A stretch of DNA of 43,663 nt from Candidatus Hecatellales archaeon B24 (GCA_001593855.1 LUCC01000001.1:1-43663); one strand, 5' to 3'; shown: positions 1 to 6,818, numbered from the stretch's first letter. Translations and numbers: made by a program. The notes: a model not told the origin generated them from the letters alone.

Positions 1-13
1 AAGCTTATCTCTT

Positions 14-532
14 CTAGGAGCCTTCCCCAGCCTTAACCCTACGGAGGATAACTCCCCTCCTGTCTATTTCTCCAGTTCTAATTCTGGCAGCTGAGATGGG
101 CTTGCCGTTTTCGGCTAGAACCTTCTCGAAGGAAACTATTTCCACCGGCTTTAAACCCCTACGCTTTCTCTCTTCGTTTATCATAGAAGCTCTGGAAAGG
201 TTTTCATGGCTTACGAGGACGGCGTCCATTTCAGGGTCTTCGACGGCGGTTCCAAGCCTGCTGCTTATGGAGACTATTTCAGCTCTACCCGCTAGGCCTT
301 CCCTTTTAAGGAAAACCTCAAGTCTCCTCCTACGCTCTTGGTACGGCGTGATTTCCCTCCTCTTAATTTCGGAGGCAAGCCCGTCAGTTGAAAGCCCTAA
401 AACCACTTTTTCTGCCAGCTGGAAGGCCAGCCTTAAAACGTATTCATGTCCCCTGTGCAGAAGGTCGAAGGTTCCGCCTAGGCCAAGTCTTTTGAAGCGT
501 TTACCCTGCCAGCCTGCTTCTTCCCTTTTCAA
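14..532 (-). CDS. coaD: Phosphopantetheine adenylyltransferase, archaeal type
   Basis: Transfers AMP from ATP to 4'-phosphopantetheine, giving dephospho-CoA, a late step of cytosolic coenzyme A synthesis. The nucleotidyltransferase signature GGTFDLLHRGH lies at residues 19-29 and supplies the (T/H)xGH-type ATP site. The second signature ISAARIR lies near residues 146-152, where ISSTxIR is usual. The length of 172 residues suits the archaeal single-domain family. The start is a TTG, and the first roughly 14 residues are a poorly conserved basic leader, so a slightly later start is possible. It lies 29 bp downstream of the CdvB-like gene on the same strand and may be cotranscribed with it. Confidence 0.93.
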   Translation of the reverse strand: MKREEAGWQGKRFKRLGLGGTFDLLHRGHEYVLRLAFQLAEKVVLGLSTDGLASEIKRREITPYQERRRRLEVFLKREGLAGRAEIVSISSRLGTAVEDPEMDAVLVSHENLSRASMINEERKRRGLKPVEIVSFEKVLAENGKPISAARIRTGEIDRRGVILRRVKAGEGS

Positions 533-561
533 GGTTAACCTAAAAGCTTCTTGCAGGGCTG

Positions 562-1218
562 TTAAAGGTTTAGGTTGGAGGGGGTTGAGCTGGACTCGTC
601 GGCCTCCACTGGAAGGCTGGGAAACTTTTCCTTGGTTTTCTGCTCAGCTAGGAGGCTGGCGGCCTTCAGTATTTCCGCGGCTTCCCCGCTTAAAGGTTGA
701 AGGTTCTGCTCGTCTAGGGGGGAGGCTGTCCCGAACTCTGTGAGGAGGCTGCCCAGGGATCTGTCAACTTCTCCAAGCTGGTAGGATACGTCTGGGAGGA
801 CTTTTTCAAGCCGTCCCTTCAAGGATTTCAGCAGTTTTGACACGGGAGCCATGGCTGCTGCTGTGTCACCGAACTCCCGGATGGTTTCAAGGCGTAGGGC
901 TGCCTGCTCTAGGGCTAACTGGCTTCCCAGAATTATTCTAACCATCTTCCTGATTTCCGAGCATTCGTTAGCGTAAATTTTAGCTCTGCTCTCATCTCCA
1001 GTTGAGTAGGCGCCCATACATTTTTCTAGGTACTCTTTATCTCTATGCTCAAGTTTGCTGAGGAACTCGCTCAGCCTATCCCTTATGGAGTTAAGCTTGT
1101 AAATGGACTCTTCAACCCTGTGTTTCAGCGGAGGTTTCCTTGCGAAAACACCTGAAATCTTTTCTCCTAGACGGCTGGTTAGAGGCTCCTCTCTATCCCA
1201 GCCTTTAATCTTCTTCAA
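562..1218 (-). CDS. ESCRT-III / CdvB-like (Snf7 family) protein
   Basis: Likely a polymer-forming ESCRT-III protein acting in membrane remodelling or cell division on the inner face of the membrane. The protein is almost wholly helical and charged: a basic N-terminal helix, a long helical hairpin at about residues 35-110, and an acidic C-terminal tail, as in archaeal CdvB paralogues. I see no C-terminal winged-helix segment (the part of CdvB that binds CdvA). A FPSLPV stretch at 199-204 in the tail resembles a MIM2 motif, which recruits the Vps4/CdvC ATPase. No cdvA or cdvC is visible in the window. The family call rests on overall pattern rather than one invariant motif. Confidence 0.78.
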   Translation of the reverse strand: MKKIKGWDREEPLTSRLGEKISGVFARKPPLKHRVEESIYKLNSIRDRLSEFLSKLEHRDKEYLEKCMGAYSTGDESRAKIYANECSEIRKMVRIILGSQLALEQAALRLETIREFGDTAAAMAPVSKLLKSLKGRLEKVLPDVSYQLGEVDRSLGSLLTEFGTASPLDEQNLQPLSGEAAEILKAASLLAEQKTKEKFPSLPVEADESSSTPSNLNL

Positions 1219-1274
1219 CTCAACCCCCCAAAACTTAGACGGAGCCCAAATAAAATAAGGGTTGAACCCCCTTC

Positions 1275-1291
1275 GGAGGCCGGAAGCCTCC
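1275..1291 (-). terminator. Hairpin between endonuclease III gene and cdvB-like gene
   Basis: A GGAGGC / GCCTCC stem of six pairs closes a five-base loop. It is followed on the minus strand by a second weak stem (AAGGGTT / AACCCCCTT) and then by a T-rich run. It lies 73 bp past the endonuclease III stop codon and just before the cdvB-like gene. It could terminate the upstream unit or be a leader structure. Confidence 0.35.
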
Positions 1292-1363
1292 TAGAAAAAG
1301 GTTGAAAAGTCCGCCTTATCGCTGTAAAGGATGAAAGGAAAAGCCTCTGCAACCGTCAACATG

Positions 1364-2041
1364 TCAAAGTTTATGATAAGCTTTCCCCGAAGGGCAGAGT
1401 CTTCTAACCGGGCATTCATGGCATTTAGGGTTTCGCGCTGAACAGTATTTTTTGCCGAGGTTTAAAAGGAGAAGGTGGGCTTCAGCTCTGCCTCCTTCCG
1501 GTATAAGCCGCTCATAAGCAGCCCTCACCTCATCGTAATCTTTGGAATCTGAAACCTCAAGCCTCCTAGCTAAGGTGAAGAGGTGGGTGTCAATGGGGAT
1601 AACGGGAGCCTCTGCTGAGAAGGCTAAAACCACGTCAGCCGTCTTGAAGCCGACTCCTGGAAGACCTAGGAGAAGCCTCCGCGCCTCTTCCACAGGTTTC
1701 TTTAAAACCTTTGAAAGGCTTCCGTTAAACTCTTCAACGATTTTCTTGGAAACCTGCTTAAGCCTTGCCGCTTTAACCTTGGCAAGTCCGGCGCATCGAA
1801 TATGCTTGGCGATTTCCCCTTCACCCATTCCGGCAAGAACCCTAGAGCTCAGCCTGCCCACCGCCTCCTCCAGCCTCTCGAAAGCTCTTTCGCTGTTAAC
1901 GTCGGAGGTATGCTGGCTTAGGATGGCGGCCACCAAAAGCTCAAATGGGTCTTCAAGCCTATGCCTCATAGGGCCGAACCTTTCCCTCAGCTTCTCCAAG
2001 ATCTCCGCCATCCGTCTCCTCCGTGCAGCCAAATCCTTCAT
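1364..2041 (-). CDS. nth: Endonuclease III (HhH-GPD DNA glycosylase/AP lyase)
   Basis: Base-excision repair enzyme that removes oxidised pyrimidines and cleaves the abasic site. The helix-hairpin-helix is at LPGVGFKTAD (127-136), with the catalytic lysine at K133 and the catalytic aspartate at D151 (PIDTHLFTLARR). A [4Fe-4S] cluster loop ends the protein, with cysteines at 200, 207, 210 and 216 (C-x6-C-x2-C-x5-C), exactly the family spacing. The length of 225 residues is normal. It is divergent from the PAC3-like gene, with 45 bp between starts, so their promoters must lie in this short gap. Confidence 0.95.
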   Translation of the reverse strand: MKDLAARRRRMAEILEKLRERFGPMRHRLEDPFELLVAAILSQHTSDVNSERAFERLEEAVGRLSSRVLAGMGEGEIAKHIRCAGLAKVKAARLKQVSKKIVEEFNGSLSKVLKKPVEEARRLLLGLPGVGFKTADVVLAFSAEAPVIPIDTHLFTLARRLEVSDSKDYDEVRAAYERLIPEGGRAEAHLLLLNLGKKYCSARNPKCHECPVRRLCPSGKAYHKL

Positions 2042-2086
2042 CGCAAGGCCTTCCCCCTTTCAACTTTAATAAGCCATTACTGCTTA

Positions 2087-2437
2087 ATGCCTTTCGGAAT
2101 GGAGCCTAAAATACGAAGGGAAACCTTAAGCAGGCAGGGAAGAACCTTCACCGTTTACCTCTTAGAATTAGAAAACGCCGTCGTCAGCTTTTTCTTCGAA
2201 GAGGAAAAGTTTAGGCTTGGAACCTTGGCTCTAGCTCTTCCAAGAACCCTCCAGCCTCCAGGCCTTGGAAGCTCAAGCATTCTCCTAGGCCATAAAAACA
2301 TTAACATAGCAAGAATTCTCGCTGAATACCTGTCTTCAAGGTATGGTAAGCTCTCTTTAGCCTCCGTTTTCCTCCAAAAGGAAGCAGATTTTGAGGGAGC
2401 GAGAAACCTTCTGGAATTGGCTAAAACCTTGAAATAA
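2087..2437 (+). CDS. Small protein resembling proteasome-assembly chaperone 3 (PAC3/PSMG3)
   Basis: A 116-residue protein. The ATG at 2087 gives MPFGMEPK; a second ATG at 2102 is equally possible and fits better a TATA-like TTTAATAA at 2065-2072. An open frame further upstream overlaps the endonuclease III gene and is probably not translated. The order of features recalls eukaryotic PAC3: a beta-rich N-terminal half, RLGTL (about residues 39-43), a short Pro-rich loop, ILLG (61-64), then a helix and a last strand and helix (ASVFLQ...ELAKTL). PAC3 and PAC4 scaffold 20S alpha-ring assembly. The comparison is from memory, not alignment, so the function is tentative; the gene itself looks real. 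Confidence 0.6.
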   Translation: MPFGMEPKIRRETLSRQGRTFTVYLLELENAVVSFFFEEEKFRLGTLALALPRTLQPPGLGSSSILLGHKNINIARILAEYLSSRYGKLSLASVFLQKEADFEGARNLLELAKTLK

Positions 2438-2458
2438 GACTTTAAAACGTTTATTTTT

Positions 2459-3022
2459 ATGGGGTTAACCATCCAATTTTTTGGAATCCGAAAAGAGGGC
2501 CCTCCGATAGCAAAGTTTAAAGAATACGGAACTGTATCCCTATTGGGAGCTTCTTTGGATGAAAGCCTGAAAAGCCTTAAAGACGTTCAAAACTGGATTA
2601 AAACCGTTTATAATGACCCGATAGCAAAAATACTAATAGAAAACAGCAATTTAACAGAAATACAGCTTGAAACGCTCTTAATTGACGTTTTATCCGATTA
2701 TTTTACAGATAAAGAGATAAAAATCGAGGAAAAAGCTAAATTACGCATTAAAGGGGAAATTAGCAAAGGAGCGTTCAACAGAATTTTAAAACAGGCGAAA
2801 AGAAACATAATACACTCAATTTACACCCTAATCCTACTTCAATACCTTGGATTAATAAGCCTGACAACCCTCAGAAAATACCTAGAAATCCCGGAAAAAA
2901 TAAAAGAATACATGGAAGCCTTAAAAACTGCAAAAGAAAAAGAAGAGGCTGAATTTCTAAGAGAAGAGCTGAAAAAACTCCTAACAACCCTTGCAGACCA
3001 CAAAAACATTAAAAAAGAATAG
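2459..3022 (+). CDS. Conserved-looking alpha-helical protein of unknown function
   Basis: I do not recognise a defined function. The 187 residues are lysine-, isoleucine- and glutamate-rich and mostly helical. A central basic segment KGAFNRILKQAKRN (about 118-131) is followed by a hydrophobic stretch SIYTLILLQYLGLISL and a charged C-terminal helix, a pattern seen in some TACK hypothetical proteins and compatible with nucleic-acid binding. The gene is much richer in A and T than its neighbours, which may point to transfer or a special region. It starts 21 bp after the PAC3-like gene, and the first palindrome of the 3024-3351 array begins 2 bp after its stop codon. Confidence 0.7.
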   Translation: MGLTIQFFGIRKEGPPIAKFKEYGTVSLLGASLDESLKSLKDVQNWIKTVYNDPIAKILIENSNLTEIQLETLLIDVLSDYFTDKEIKIEEKAKLRIKGEISKGAFNRILKQAKRNIIHSIYTLILLQYLGLISLTTLRKYLEIPEKIKEYMEALKTAKEKEEAEFLREELKKLLTTLADHKNIKKE

Positions 3023-3351
3023 TGTGACGTCACATGAACTGTGATATCACGTAATACGCTGTGACCTGTAACGTGATATCACCATTAAAGCCCATTAGAA
3101 CTAAAAACAAGCTTAAAAAGCCTTATTTAGCCAGAAAAGAAAGCTTTAGAAAAATATCACCTTATGATATAGCAGCTGTGATATCACAACATTTAAATTG
3201 TTAAAAAGGATAAAATAAGATTTAGAGGCGGATTAAAAGCTTGTTTCGGGGTTTAATTGCATGTGAGGTGTGACGTCACGTGATTTCTGTGAGGTGCACC
3301 GTGATGTCTCATGTGATTCTTTTGGGAGGGTGACATCATGCTTGATATCAC
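3023..3351. promoter_or_regulatory. Cluster of GTGAYRTCAC palindromes (operator or centromere-like array)
   Basis: This gene-free stretch holds five perfect 10-bp palindromes: GTGACGTCAC at 3024-3033 and 3270-3279, and GTGATATCAC at 3041-3050, 3073-3082 and 3178-3187. Degenerate copies lie at 3301-3310 (GTGATGTCTC), 3330-3339 (GTGACATCAT, overlapping the ATG of the next gene) and 3342-3351 (TTGATATCAC, inside that gene). Half-sites occur at 3061 and about 3154. Several spacings are near whole helical turns (32, 105, 31 and 29 bp). The cluster is the only place in the window where I see this motif repeated. A dimeric winged-helix protein is the natural partner; the adjacent 3338 gene is the obvious candidate, by inference only. 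Confidence 0.8.
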
Positions 3352-4057
3352 ATTAGCGTCAATAGTTTTATCCTTGACAAGTCTGGCAGCGGTAGCCTAC
3401 CTGTATATTGCCTACAAGGGACGCCAGACCCTCGACCTAAAAGGGTTTAACGACCTTTTTCAGGCTTCAACCATGCATTTCATAAGCCGACTGCGCGGGG
3501 TTGAGAGCCGCGTGGAGGAGGCCGTGAAGAAAGCAGAGGCAGTGGCGTCAAAAATTGACTTCCTCGACCGCAATTTAGAGGAACGCGATTTCTCGCTTAG
3601 CACCTTGGCAGGCAGCCTTAAAACTTTGATGGAGGCGCAGGTTAAGTTTTCAAGGGCACTACGGGATTTTCAGGGAAAGCTTCTGCAGGTGGATGGGCGG
3701 CTTAACTCTGTTGAGGCAGCTGTTAAAGGTTTAAAGAAGCCTTCACCGCGTACGCCAACTAGGCCGGTGTTTCCCAAGCCTCCCAGCCCCGTCCAAGGGG
3801 AAGTCTCCTTTACAAATTTAAATCCCACCGAGATGGAAGTTTTACGCTTGCTTTACGTCAGCGGGCCTAAGACTGCCTCCGAGGTCAGAGAAGTCATCGG
3901 CCGTAGCCGGGAACATACGGCCAGGCTTATGAAGAAGCTTTACTTGGAAGGTTATGTTGAACGGGACACGGAGGCAATTCCCTTCACCTATAAACTGAGC
4001 GAGAAAATAAAGAAAAGCTTTGAGTTTTCCGTTAAGAGCCGGAGGGAAGCCGAGTAG
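3338..4057 (+). CDS. Membrane-anchored coiled-coil protein with C-terminal winged-helix domain
   Basis: The 239 residues fall into four parts: one N-terminal transmembrane helix (about 5-27); a long charged coiled coil (about 45-133); a Pro-rich linker (134-152); and a MarR-like winged helix (about 160-225, with ASEVREVIGRSREHTARLMKKLYLEGYVER as recognition-helix region and wing). The topology puts the DNA-binding domain in the cytoplasm at the end of a flexible stalk. The start codon sits inside the palindrome cluster, suggesting autoregulation. It ends 2 bp before the convergent winged-helix gene. The function is unknown to me: a membrane-bound regulator or a DNA-membrane tether are the two options the architecture suggests. 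Confidence 0.85.
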   Translation: MLDITLASIVLSLTSLAAVAYLYIAYKGRQTLDLKGFNDLFQASTMHFISRLRGVESRVEEAVKKAEAVASKIDFLDRNLEERDFSLSTLAGSLKTLMEAQVKFSRALRDFQGKLLQVDGRLNSVEAAVKGLKKPSPRTPTRPVFPKPPSPVQGEVSFTNLNPTEMEVLRLLYVSGPKTASEVREVIGRSREHTARLMKKLYLEGYVERDTEAIPFTYKLSEKIKKSFEFSVKSRREAE

Positions 4058-4059
4058 CT

Positions 4060-4482
4060 TCAGCGGCCTTCAATCACTGCCTCCACGTTAAGCTTATACT
4101 TTAACATGTTAGAGGGCCCTCTCCTTACGAGAAGCCCTTTATCACAGTATCGGCCTAGATAGGTTGACACCGTGCTGAGGCTTATGGGCTCCTTGAATTT
4201 CTCTTCGTAGGCCAGTTGAACATCTGAGGATGAAAACCATGTTAAGGGGAATTTTTCCCTTATAAGCTCAATTATTTTTTTGAATTTTGGTTTGGGAGGC
4301 TGGTAGATTTCTCCAGCGGCTTTGAAGGCCTCAGCTTTTTCAGGTCCTGACATCATTTCCACAAGGTCGATAAACTGGATTACTTTGTCTCGGCTGATTG
4401 GATGAGTAATTGAAAATGTGTAGTGGTTACCTCTGTCGTCTTCTATTTCGACTTTAACCTTTCGGACAACCAATTCGGACAA
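4060..4482 (-). CDS. Winged-helix DNA-binding protein
   Basis: A 140-residue protein with two parts. The N-terminal part is beta-rich (VVRKVKVEIEDDRGNHYTF, residues 5-23) and followed by a short helix. The C-terminal winged helix (about 68-135) carries the SDVQLAYEEKFKEPISLSTVSTYLGRYCDKGLL helix-turn-helix and a wing. No ligand or metal motif is visible. It faces the membrane-anchored winged-helix gene tail to tail, and its upstream side is the likely replication origin, so it may regulate or bind there. No specific function can be given. Confidence 0.75.
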   Translation of the reverse strand: MSELVVRKVKVEIEDDRGNHYTFSITHPISRDKVIQFIDLVEMMSGPEKAEAFKAAGEIYQPPKPKFKKIIELIREKFPLTWFSSSDVQLAYEEKFKEPISLSTVSTYLGRYCDKGLLVRRGPSNMLKYKLNVEAVIEGR

Positions 4483-4646
4483 CCATCATTTCAATCTTCA
4501 CTATACTATAAAGGATTTGTGAATGTGAAGCAATAAATAATAAACACGGCTTTATAAGTGAAATAGGCTATAAATATTACTCTTAGAGTTTTACAGCTTC
4601 ACATAAACTGTCGGGGCAAACTCCTTGATTTTCCTGCTTTCTGAGA

Positions 4647-4669
4647 GTTTCCAGTGGAAATGAAGGGGT
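4647..4669 (+). promoter_or_regulatory. ORB-like element 1
   Basis: TTTCCAGTGGAAATGAAGGGGT matches the archaeal ORB consensus including the dyad and the downstream G-string. It is expected to bind an Orc1/Cdc6 protein, with the G-string facing the AT-rich stretch to its right. Confidence 0.88.
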
Positions 4670-4728
4670 TAAAAGGGCTTTAATCTGTGAAGTAAAATAT
4701 TTCATTGAAATTATGCAGTGGAGGCCCC

Positions 4729-4749
4729 ACCCCTCTGTTTCTACTGGAG
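4729..4749 (-). promoter_or_regulatory. ORB-like element 2 (inverted)
   Basis: Read on the minus strand it is CTCCAGTAGAAACAGAGGGGT, with the dyad slightly degenerate and the G-string intact. It is inverted relative to element 1, and both face the AT-rich interval between them. Confidence 0.82.
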
Positions 4750-4904
4750 AAGAAAGCCTCCACAAACCGATTGCACAAATGATTTAGAATGATATATTTC
4801 AACTACAAGATTTTTGTCTGGCTTCCTTATAAGTCAAACTCTAAACTAGGGATGGGAGGCCTCTAGCCCCTCTAAAAAATAAAAGAAATTTAGTGGAGCC
4901 CTCT

Positions 4905-4925
4905 TTACACTGGAAACATTGGGGT
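4905..4925 (+). promoter_or_regulatory. ORB-like element 3 overlapping the cdc6 promoter
   Basis: TTACACTGGAAACATTGGGGT keeps the TGGAAAC core and G-string but has a poor left half of the dyad. It ends 12 bp before the GTG start of orc1/cdc6. A TATA-like AAAAAATAAAAG at 4875-4886 would place transcription start within this element, so initiator binding could repress its own gene. Confidence 0.78.
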
Positions 4926-4937
4926 CCCCCTTCCTAG

Positions 4938-6155
4938 GTGCGAAAAAGATTGGTGGACAGGCTTGAAAGTCTCTTCGAAAGATATGTAAGCGAATCCTAT
5001 ATTTTCACTAACCGTGACGTTTTAAGCCATGATTTCATTCCAAGCCAGCTTCCTCACCGTGAAGGAGAAATTCTAAGGCTCGGATCTATTCTAGCTCCAT
5101 CTCTCAGAAAAATGAAATGTTCCAATGTTTTTATTTACGGTAAAACGGGAACAGGCAAAACGGCTGTTTCAAAATATGTTTTGTCAAGGCTCTCAAAAAA
5201 GAGTGAGGAAATTGGAGGCAATGTTAAAGTCTGTTACGTTAACTGCAGAGTTGCTGGAACCGAGTATAGAATCGCTGCCTCCATATGCTCTTTTCTGGGC
5301 GTTAACATCCCCTTCACAGGACTGTCAACAGCTGAAGTTTTGAACAGGTTCACCGTCAGAATTAGAGAAGTTAAAGCCCACCTCATCACCGTTTTAGACG
5401 AAATTGACGTGCTGGTTAAAGGGTATGGGGACAGACTTCTCTACGAGCTTACAAGAATAAACGAAAATCTTGGAGCAGGAAGAGTTTCCCTGATAGGAAT
5501 ATCCAACGACCTTTACTTCAAAGAACTTTTAGACCCAAGAGTTCTAAGCAGCCTAAGCGAGGAAGAAGTGGTTTTCAAACCTTACACTGCCAGCCAGCTT
5601 AAGGACATCCTGCTTCAAAGAGCGAAGCTTGCCTTCAAGCCTGGAGCCCTCACGGATTCAGCCTTAAACCTCTGCGCGGCTCTAGCTGCCTCCGAACATG
5701 GCGACGCTAGGAGAGCCCTAGACCTGCTAAGGATTGCCGGAGAGCTTGCGGAGAGAGATAACGCTGAAAAAGTTGAAGACCGCCACATAAAGGAGGCGCA
5801 GAAAAGAATAGAGCACGACCGAGTTTTCGAGGCTCTTTCATCACTTCCCCTCCACTCAAAAATAATTCTACACGTACTTTACTCCGCGGATAAGGCTGGA
5901 AAGAAAGGGGTGACCACAGGGGAACTCTACGACAAGTATCTCTCAACTTGCAGCCAGCTTGGAGTTGAAAACTTGACCTCCCGGCGTGTGGGTGGACTGC
6001 TTAACGAGCTTGACATGCTTGGAGTTGTAAACGCGCAAATAGTCAACCTCGGCAGGTATGGCAGAACCAAGCAGATTAAAATAAAGGTTCCCGCGAAAAT
6101 TCTTGAGAAGGCCTTCAAGGAAGACCTTTACCTTGGAAGCCTCTTTAACAGTTAA
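4938..6155 (+). CDS. cdc6: Orc1/Cdc6 replication initiator
   Basis: Origin-binding AAA+ ATPase that recognises ORBs and recruits the MCM helicase. Walker A is GKTGTGKT (68-75) and Walker B is LDEID (153-157). Sensor 1 is GISND, the box VII arginine lies in DPRVLSSL, and sensor 2 is GDARRALDLLR. The C-terminal winged helix begins near residue 300 (LHSKIILHVLY...). At 405 residues it is of full family length. The start is GTG at 4938, just after ORB-like element 3. It sits beside the predicted origin, as is usual for the cognate initiator. Its TAA stop overlaps by four bases the stop of the convergent cyclo-ligase gene (TTAA). Confidence 0.96.
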   Translation: MRKRLVDRLESLFERYVSESYIFTNRDVLSHDFIPSQLPHREGEILRLGSILAPSLRKMKCSNVFIYGKTGTGKTAVSKYVLSRLSKKSEEIGGNVKVCYVNCRVAGTEYRIAASICSFLGVNIPFTGLSTAEVLNRFTVRIREVKAHLITVLDEIDVLVKGYGDRLLYELTRINENLGAGRVSLIGISNDLYFKELLDPRVLSSLSEEEVVFKPYTASQLKDILLQRAKLAFKPGALTDSALNLCAALAASEHGDARRALDLLRIAGELAERDNAEKVEDRHIKEAQKRIEHDRVFEALSSLPLHSKIILHVLYSADKAGKKGVTTGELYDKYLSTCSQLGVENLTSRRVGGLLNELDMLGVVNAQIVNLGRYGRTKQIKIKVPAKILEKAFKEDLYLGSLFNS

Positions 6156-6774
6156 ACGCTCTGCCTCCTGCACGAAATAATTCTTTTCGGCGTTACGATG
6201 AGGTCCACCCGGCTGTCCCAGGCTTCAACAGGAACCCGGTCCACCAGTTGAAGCTCATGAACGGTTGTAACCACAAGGGCCTGCGGGGAGAGCCCCCTTA
6301 AAAGGCTGATTTCCCGATCCCCGTAGCCCCCTCCTTTTCCAAGCCGAAACCCCCTAAAATCAACAGCGACACATCCAGTGATTACCAGGTTAACCTTACG
6401 GAGGGCTTCTTGGGCTGCAGGAACGCCAAGCTGGAAGGCGCCCCTAATGGTTGAGGCATACCCCTCACGGCCTCGAACGCTTTCAGAGCTCAGTTGGAGG
6501 AAGCCTGCCTTAAGCCTTGGACTCGCCATTATAAGAGTTTTACCGTCGACCAACGCCAGCTGACGCAGGGGCTTCTGCGCCCGATCCGGGTTTGAGAAAA
6601 CAACAGCCGCTTTTTCCACACGTTCAGCCTCCTAACCCTTTCAGCCGCCTTCTCGGCGCCTTCAAAGTTTGGAATCCTCCCCCGGATAGGCAGAGGAAAC
6701 CGGGCTGCTCCCGCCTCTTCAAGCCGCCTCCAAACGGCTTCTCTAAGTTGCTGCTTTTCAAGTCTAGGGTTCAA
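6152..6774 (-). pseudogene. 5-formyltetrahydrofolate cyclo-ligase family gene, broken by a frameshift
   Basis: Two overlapping frames together form one protein of this folate enzyme family (5-formyl-THF to 5,10-methenyl-THF with ATP). The N-terminal part (TTG start at 6774; LEKQQLREAVWRRLEEAG...FEGAEKAAERVRRLNVWKK) is in one frame. The rest (AAVVFSNPDRAQKPLRQLAL...GFRLGKGGGYGDREISLL), with the Gly-rich GKGGGYGD signature, is in another. The switch falls at an A5 run (T5 at 6611-6615 on the plus strand); one extra A would restore a continuous reading frame. This may be a sequencing or assembly error, a young pseudogene, or slippage. Both halves are otherwise well conserved, favouring an error or a very recent event. 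Confidence 0.85.
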
Positions 6775-6810
6775 CGTGCTAAAACCTTAAATTTCCAATT
6801 GAAGTAAAGG

Positions 6811-6818
6811 TATAAAAG
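6811..6818 (+). promoter_or_regulatory. TATA box of the porGDAB operon
   Basis: TATAAAAG in an A/T-rich context lies about 70 bp before the porG start. An archaeal start site about 25 bp downstream would give a leader of some 45 nt. Confidence 0.5.

Larger units (their letters stand above)
4483..4937. other. Probable chromosomal replication origin (oriC) next to orc1/cdc6
   Basis: This 455-bp gene-free, AT-rich stretch lies directly upstream of orc1/cdc6. It carries three matches to the archaeal origin recognition box (TTCCAnTGGAAAC followed by a G-string GGGGT), listed separately. Two of them, at 4647-4669 (+) and 4729-4749 (-), point their G-strings inward onto a 59-bp AT-rich stretch (4670-4728) that would serve as the unwinding element. 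A third abuts the cdc6 start. A degenerate element (GCAGTGGAGGCCCCAC, 4715-4730) overlaps the second box. This inverted-ORB layout around an AT-rich stretch is the textbook form for Orc1/Cdc6-dependent origins. Confidence 0.88.

Noticed and set aside
96..743. Long plus-strand frame opposite the PPAT and CdvB-like genes
   Set aside because: Shadow of the two minus-strand genes. It is Ser/Arg/Pro-rich with no family match, whereas the opposite strand has clear motifs. The same holds for the other long frames opposite Hef, DP2, SRP54 and PdxS.
1961..2086. N-terminal extension of the PAC3-like protein
   Set aside because: This part overlaps the endonuclease III coding region on the other strand, and sits upstream of the predicted promoter.
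3024..3279. TGACGTCA cores resembling the eukaryotic CRE (CREB) site
   Set aside because: CREB-type bZIP factors are not found in archaea; the match follows from any GTGAYRTCAC palindrome and carries no meaning by itself.
3023..3351. CRISPR array
   Set aside because: The repeats are 10-bp palindromes with irregular spacing, without the 24-40-bp repeats, even spacers or cas genes required.
4583..4765. 60-codon minus-strand open frame in the origin region
   Set aside because: It runs straight through ORB-like elements 1 and 2, has no ribosome site or protein-like composition, and is best explained as chance in oriC.
6529..6774. Separate short gene of 81 codons
   Set aside because: Its first 65 residues are the N-terminus of the cyclo-ligase; the last part is out-of-frame sequence after the A5 run, so it was merged with the frameshifted gene.
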